Position numbers and translations under genes: made by a program
Part shown: piece by piece, positions 60,832 through 64,000 of the stretch
How positions within the stretch are numbered: position 1 is the stretch's first letter
How the letters are laid out: every line of letters starts with the position of its first letter
Notes under the pieces: generated by a model
Databases searched by the model: none
Seen by the model: the letters and a program-made list of their open reading frames with translations, nothing else
What the model was told of the DNA's origin: nothing
Source of the DNA: Patagioenas fasciata
Taxonomy: Eukaryota; Chordata; Aves; Columbiformes; Columbidae
Reading direction: 5' to 3'
Assembly: GCF_037038585.1 (NCBI RefSeq)
Contig: NC_092521.1
Span: forward strand, 74,666,398-74,730,397
DNA length: 64,000 nt

Positions 60832-63800
60832 AAAAGATGAAGTTTAGGAAATACTTAAAGTGGTTGATTGGTTGATACTTTTTTTTTTTTTTTTTTCCCC
60901 AGTCCTAATACTGAAATGAACAATTGTAATTGGTGGCATCCCAGGTTTTCACTCCAGTTTTGGCAGGTTGGTTTCTGCTGTAAGGCAAAGGTAATAATGT
61001 AGCCTGCTACAGGGATTACCCATGCACAAGGAAGCATAAAGGAAAGGGAAGCAGAGAAAGGAATCTCAGCTGGTTAGAAAGTCCATTTTTAGGGCAGCAA
61101 CATTTCTGGCAGACTTTTGCACAAACTGCTGTTAGAGACCTTGAGTGGCAGGAGCTCTGCAGCCTCCCAAGTAAATATTTTCCTGTGCTTCACCATCCAC
61201 CATTTAGAGAAATGTGTCCAGCCCAACGCCTAGTCTGCATCCTCCAGTTTGGCCAAAGCCTTCTGTATCTTGATTGATCTAAATAATATGAAAAAGAGGC
61301 TGATCTTTACTCCTTTGCAGCAATCTTTCTGTAGTTCATCCCTCCTTCAGTCATCTTCTTTTTGTGTCAAAAATACCCCAGACTGAAGAATGAGAAACAC
61401 TAAGTGATGCCAGATGACTTTGCTTCCCTCTGGGGTCTATTCACATAAAAAGAAACCAACACCCCAAAACATGAAAACACTTTCTTCTCACTGTTTTTAT
61501 TTTCTTGAACACATACTTGCGTAAGTATTCACGCATATAAATTTTATTGTATTTTAATTTATAACAGTAATTTTCAAAGCTCTTTATTACATTAATACTT
61601 GAAAGAAAGATGGTTTCAAGTTTGTTTGGATGTTCTGCCTCACCATCATAAGAGAGAGGTTGTTTACAGCTAAGTAGCATAACCAGGTGTGGAAGTCAAT
61701 ATGCTAAGATGCAGTCAAGCTCAGTCTTTCTCCTCAGAAATACTGATCCACTACATTATTTACATTTATTCACATAAGGTAAACCGAAAGAATCGAAGTA
61801 TAGTATTCAGATGAGTCAAGGCTGGATTTAAGTTGTTTGGGAAAAGGACTGTCCTTTGTAACATTTGCAGAAGTCGCTAGCATGAAATAAATCCCTTTCT
61901 TCAGAACTTACAGCAACAAAACAAAAAATCTACTACCAGGAGAATGCTGCATTACTCCTTTGAAACTTGTAGATTGCTTGGAATTTATCATCCTCCTGAG
62001 AAACCTGAAGTACAGAGACTATTAAGAAAGTATTTTGTGAATCCTGTGAAGTTTATTACTTTCAACTTCAGATGAGAGATTTCATTCTAAGAAATTTGGT
62101 TCTGTGAATCCTCTTGGTGTCTGTATTTGCAGTTCTCGCCTTCTTTCCTCCAACTAGAAATAATATTCCAAAGACTGCTGTGGAATTGCAGGTTGAACTG
62201 CTTAAGACACAAAGATCAGCATGTATCGTAGCCAGATTATGTGGCATTGTTTGTAGAGAAAATTGGAGCTAAGTGCCTACTGAACCACATTCTAATTATT
62301 TCAGTCAGCTGTACTTTAGCTACCTCAACAAGGTACATCTGTTTTTATACTTTACTCTGGAGTCTATATCCTGTGAGATTCTGGGTACTTTCAAGACTTT
62401 GAAAAGTCGACAGAAATTCAAACCATTTCATAAGTGGTGGGATGTGTAGAGAACATCATAAAGACCAAGAAGAGACATCCATAAATAAGACTGTAATTTG
62501 TAAAGGAGAGAAACACAATTCAGTGAATATAAACATCACAGAGGCTAATGCATCCTTATTATCTCCTTCTCTTTGACAAAGTTTTGCAACATGTCTGATT
62601 GGCATTGTCATGAAGGAATATAAACCTGGTTTACTAGAAAATAAAAAATCAAAACAGAATGAATATCCTATATATGCTGTATGCACAGTTCAGGTGTACT
62701 AGGAGCTAGATTTTCAGTGGTAGCAGAGTTATTCTACACACTTTGTGGGGTTTGTAGGTGGTAAAACACAACCAAAACCCAACAACTGTTTGTTCAGGTC
62801 CCAAGTTCGGATTATCAACATTCCTAAACTCACAGAACTGGATTAGTACTAAACTCAATTATCATTAATATTTCTGTGAGCAATCAATCCCCAACTATAG
62901 TTTTTTGCTAAAAATATCAGTTTCATTAGCTGTCATATATTAGAAAGATACATGCGATTATTTTTTTAGTTGTAGAGTTTAAAAAAAAAAAAGGAAATTT
63001 TGTTTAGAAGCTTGACTAGTCTGAACCTAGCGTTCTTCATGGGAGCATACCAGGGGCAATCATCTTAAACTTAATTAAATCTGAACTAGATTCTTCATCT
63101 TAGATTAGCCAATAACTTGCTGGTGAGGCCATTTAAATACACAAGATTGAGATTAGAGGTCCTGATGGTATCAGACAGAAGTGAGATTTACAAGGATTTA
63201 TCTAAAGTCCTGACTGATGTTCTAACACAGTGATATTAGCTGTAACTAATGAATTTTCTACCTTCCACCTGCTACCTGTCATCCTGCTCCTGATCAGCAT
63301 CTTTCTGTGGTGCTTCTCTCCCTGAATCCTAAGAAAACTACTAATCTACTACTAATCTAATTAATGGAAGGAATTTAAGTCATTGCCTGTGTTGAGTACA
63401 GTCACTTGGAACAGGGACTATGTATTCTGAGCTACACAGAAAGAGTATATCTTGCACAGAGTAAATTAGAACACGCTTTAAACAGAAGATGCAATCATGA
63501 GACAGTGAAGCAGTCAAGACATCATATTTATTGAAATTATCCCTGTAAAGAACCAACACTTTTTTGAAGTGTCATCAGTTTTCACAGGTACAGTACAACC
63601 CCATGCTTCCCACTCTAGCCATAACTTTACACTGAAATGACAATGAAACAGGAATTAAAGAAAAAAAAAAAAGAGTTTTAAATAAAACTAAGAATTCTTC
63701 AGATCAAATCTAAGCTTGTAAGATTTTACTGCTTTGCCTACCCTGTTTGTTTCAACAAATGAGCTGCCTCCTCTCCTTTAAATGTCTGAACTCTCTTTCT

Positions 63801-64000
63801 GCTGTCATGTTTGAAGCTGGCATGGAATTTTCTGATGGTGGCAAAAACAAGATCAAGGAGACAGGTTTTCTTTATCATCTATCACATTTCCATACCTCTC
63901 TGCTTCATGAAAAGCATACGTCCCAGGGAATTCCACAATGCTGCAAATGAGCACTTTTACGCGCGCAACAAACACTACAGACTACTAGGACACAAACTTG
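60832..64000. other. Single-copy AT-rich DNA to the window end
   Basis: No gene or transposon is recognised. Homopolymers are a T run at 60881-60897, A runs at 62981-62993 and 63660-63673. Open frames are below 80 codons and lack recognisable domains. Confidence 0.5.

Overview
This is vertebrate nuclear DNA, almost certainly from a bird. The diagnosis rests on repeats: at least nine CR1 LINE copies with the avian CR1 3' tail (tandem ATTCTRTG-type octamers), and seven LTRs or LTR remnants of avian ERVL-like families. Four of those LTRs have exact 5-bp target duplications and a fifth has an imperfect one. The background is AT-rich with many homopolymer and microsatellite tracts, as in an avian intergenic region or a very large intron. 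I see no bacterial, plasmid or phage architecture.

I found no host protein-coding gene, rRNA or tRNA that I can defend. The only open frames with a recognisable product are relics of the CR1 reverse transcriptase. These are a 289-codon uninterrupted frame at 12.4-13.25 kb (minus) and a broken, frameshifted set at 25.7-27.8 kb (minus), where the catalytic Asp-Asp pair has become Asn-Asn. Other open frames are short, lie inside LTRs or antisense to CR1, or have no recognisable similarity.

Layout: 1-7950 single-copy AT-rich DNA; 7956-8760 solo LTR (minus); 8.8-12.3 kb single-copy; 12304-13248 CR1 (minus) in a TG/TA-rich tract; 14.7-14.8 kb LTR 3' remnant; 15660-15795 CR1 fragment; 18472-19112 solo LTR inserted into the 3' tail of a short CR1 (to 19196); 20180-20772 LTR; 24.3 kb (AT)14; 25585-27855 long degenerate CR1; 28521-29261 solo LTR (minus); 30.8-31.4 kb unexplained coding-like minus-strand frames; 31656-32097 LTR; 33833-34000 CR1 3' end; 34.0-46.9 kb with no recognisable transposon but two hexanucleotide arrays and two short tandem duplications; then CR1 fragments at 46.95, 52.73, 54.85 and 59.13 kb, a GC-rich island at 56.5-56.8 kb, and a 753-bp solo LTR (minus) at 60074-60826.

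The three LTRs at 18.5, 31.7 and 60.1 kb belong to one family. Those at 8.0, 14.7 and 20.2 kb appear to belong to a second, and the one at 28.5 kb to a third. No retroviral internal coding sequence is visible between any LTRs, so the complete ones are solo LTRs. Recognisable transposon sequence totals roughly 8 kb of 64 kb. I found no convincing previously undescribed system. The best leads are the long open CR1 frame with its altered tail octamers, the datable CR1/ERV nesting at 18.5-19.2 kb, and the unexplained frames at 30.8-31.4 kb.
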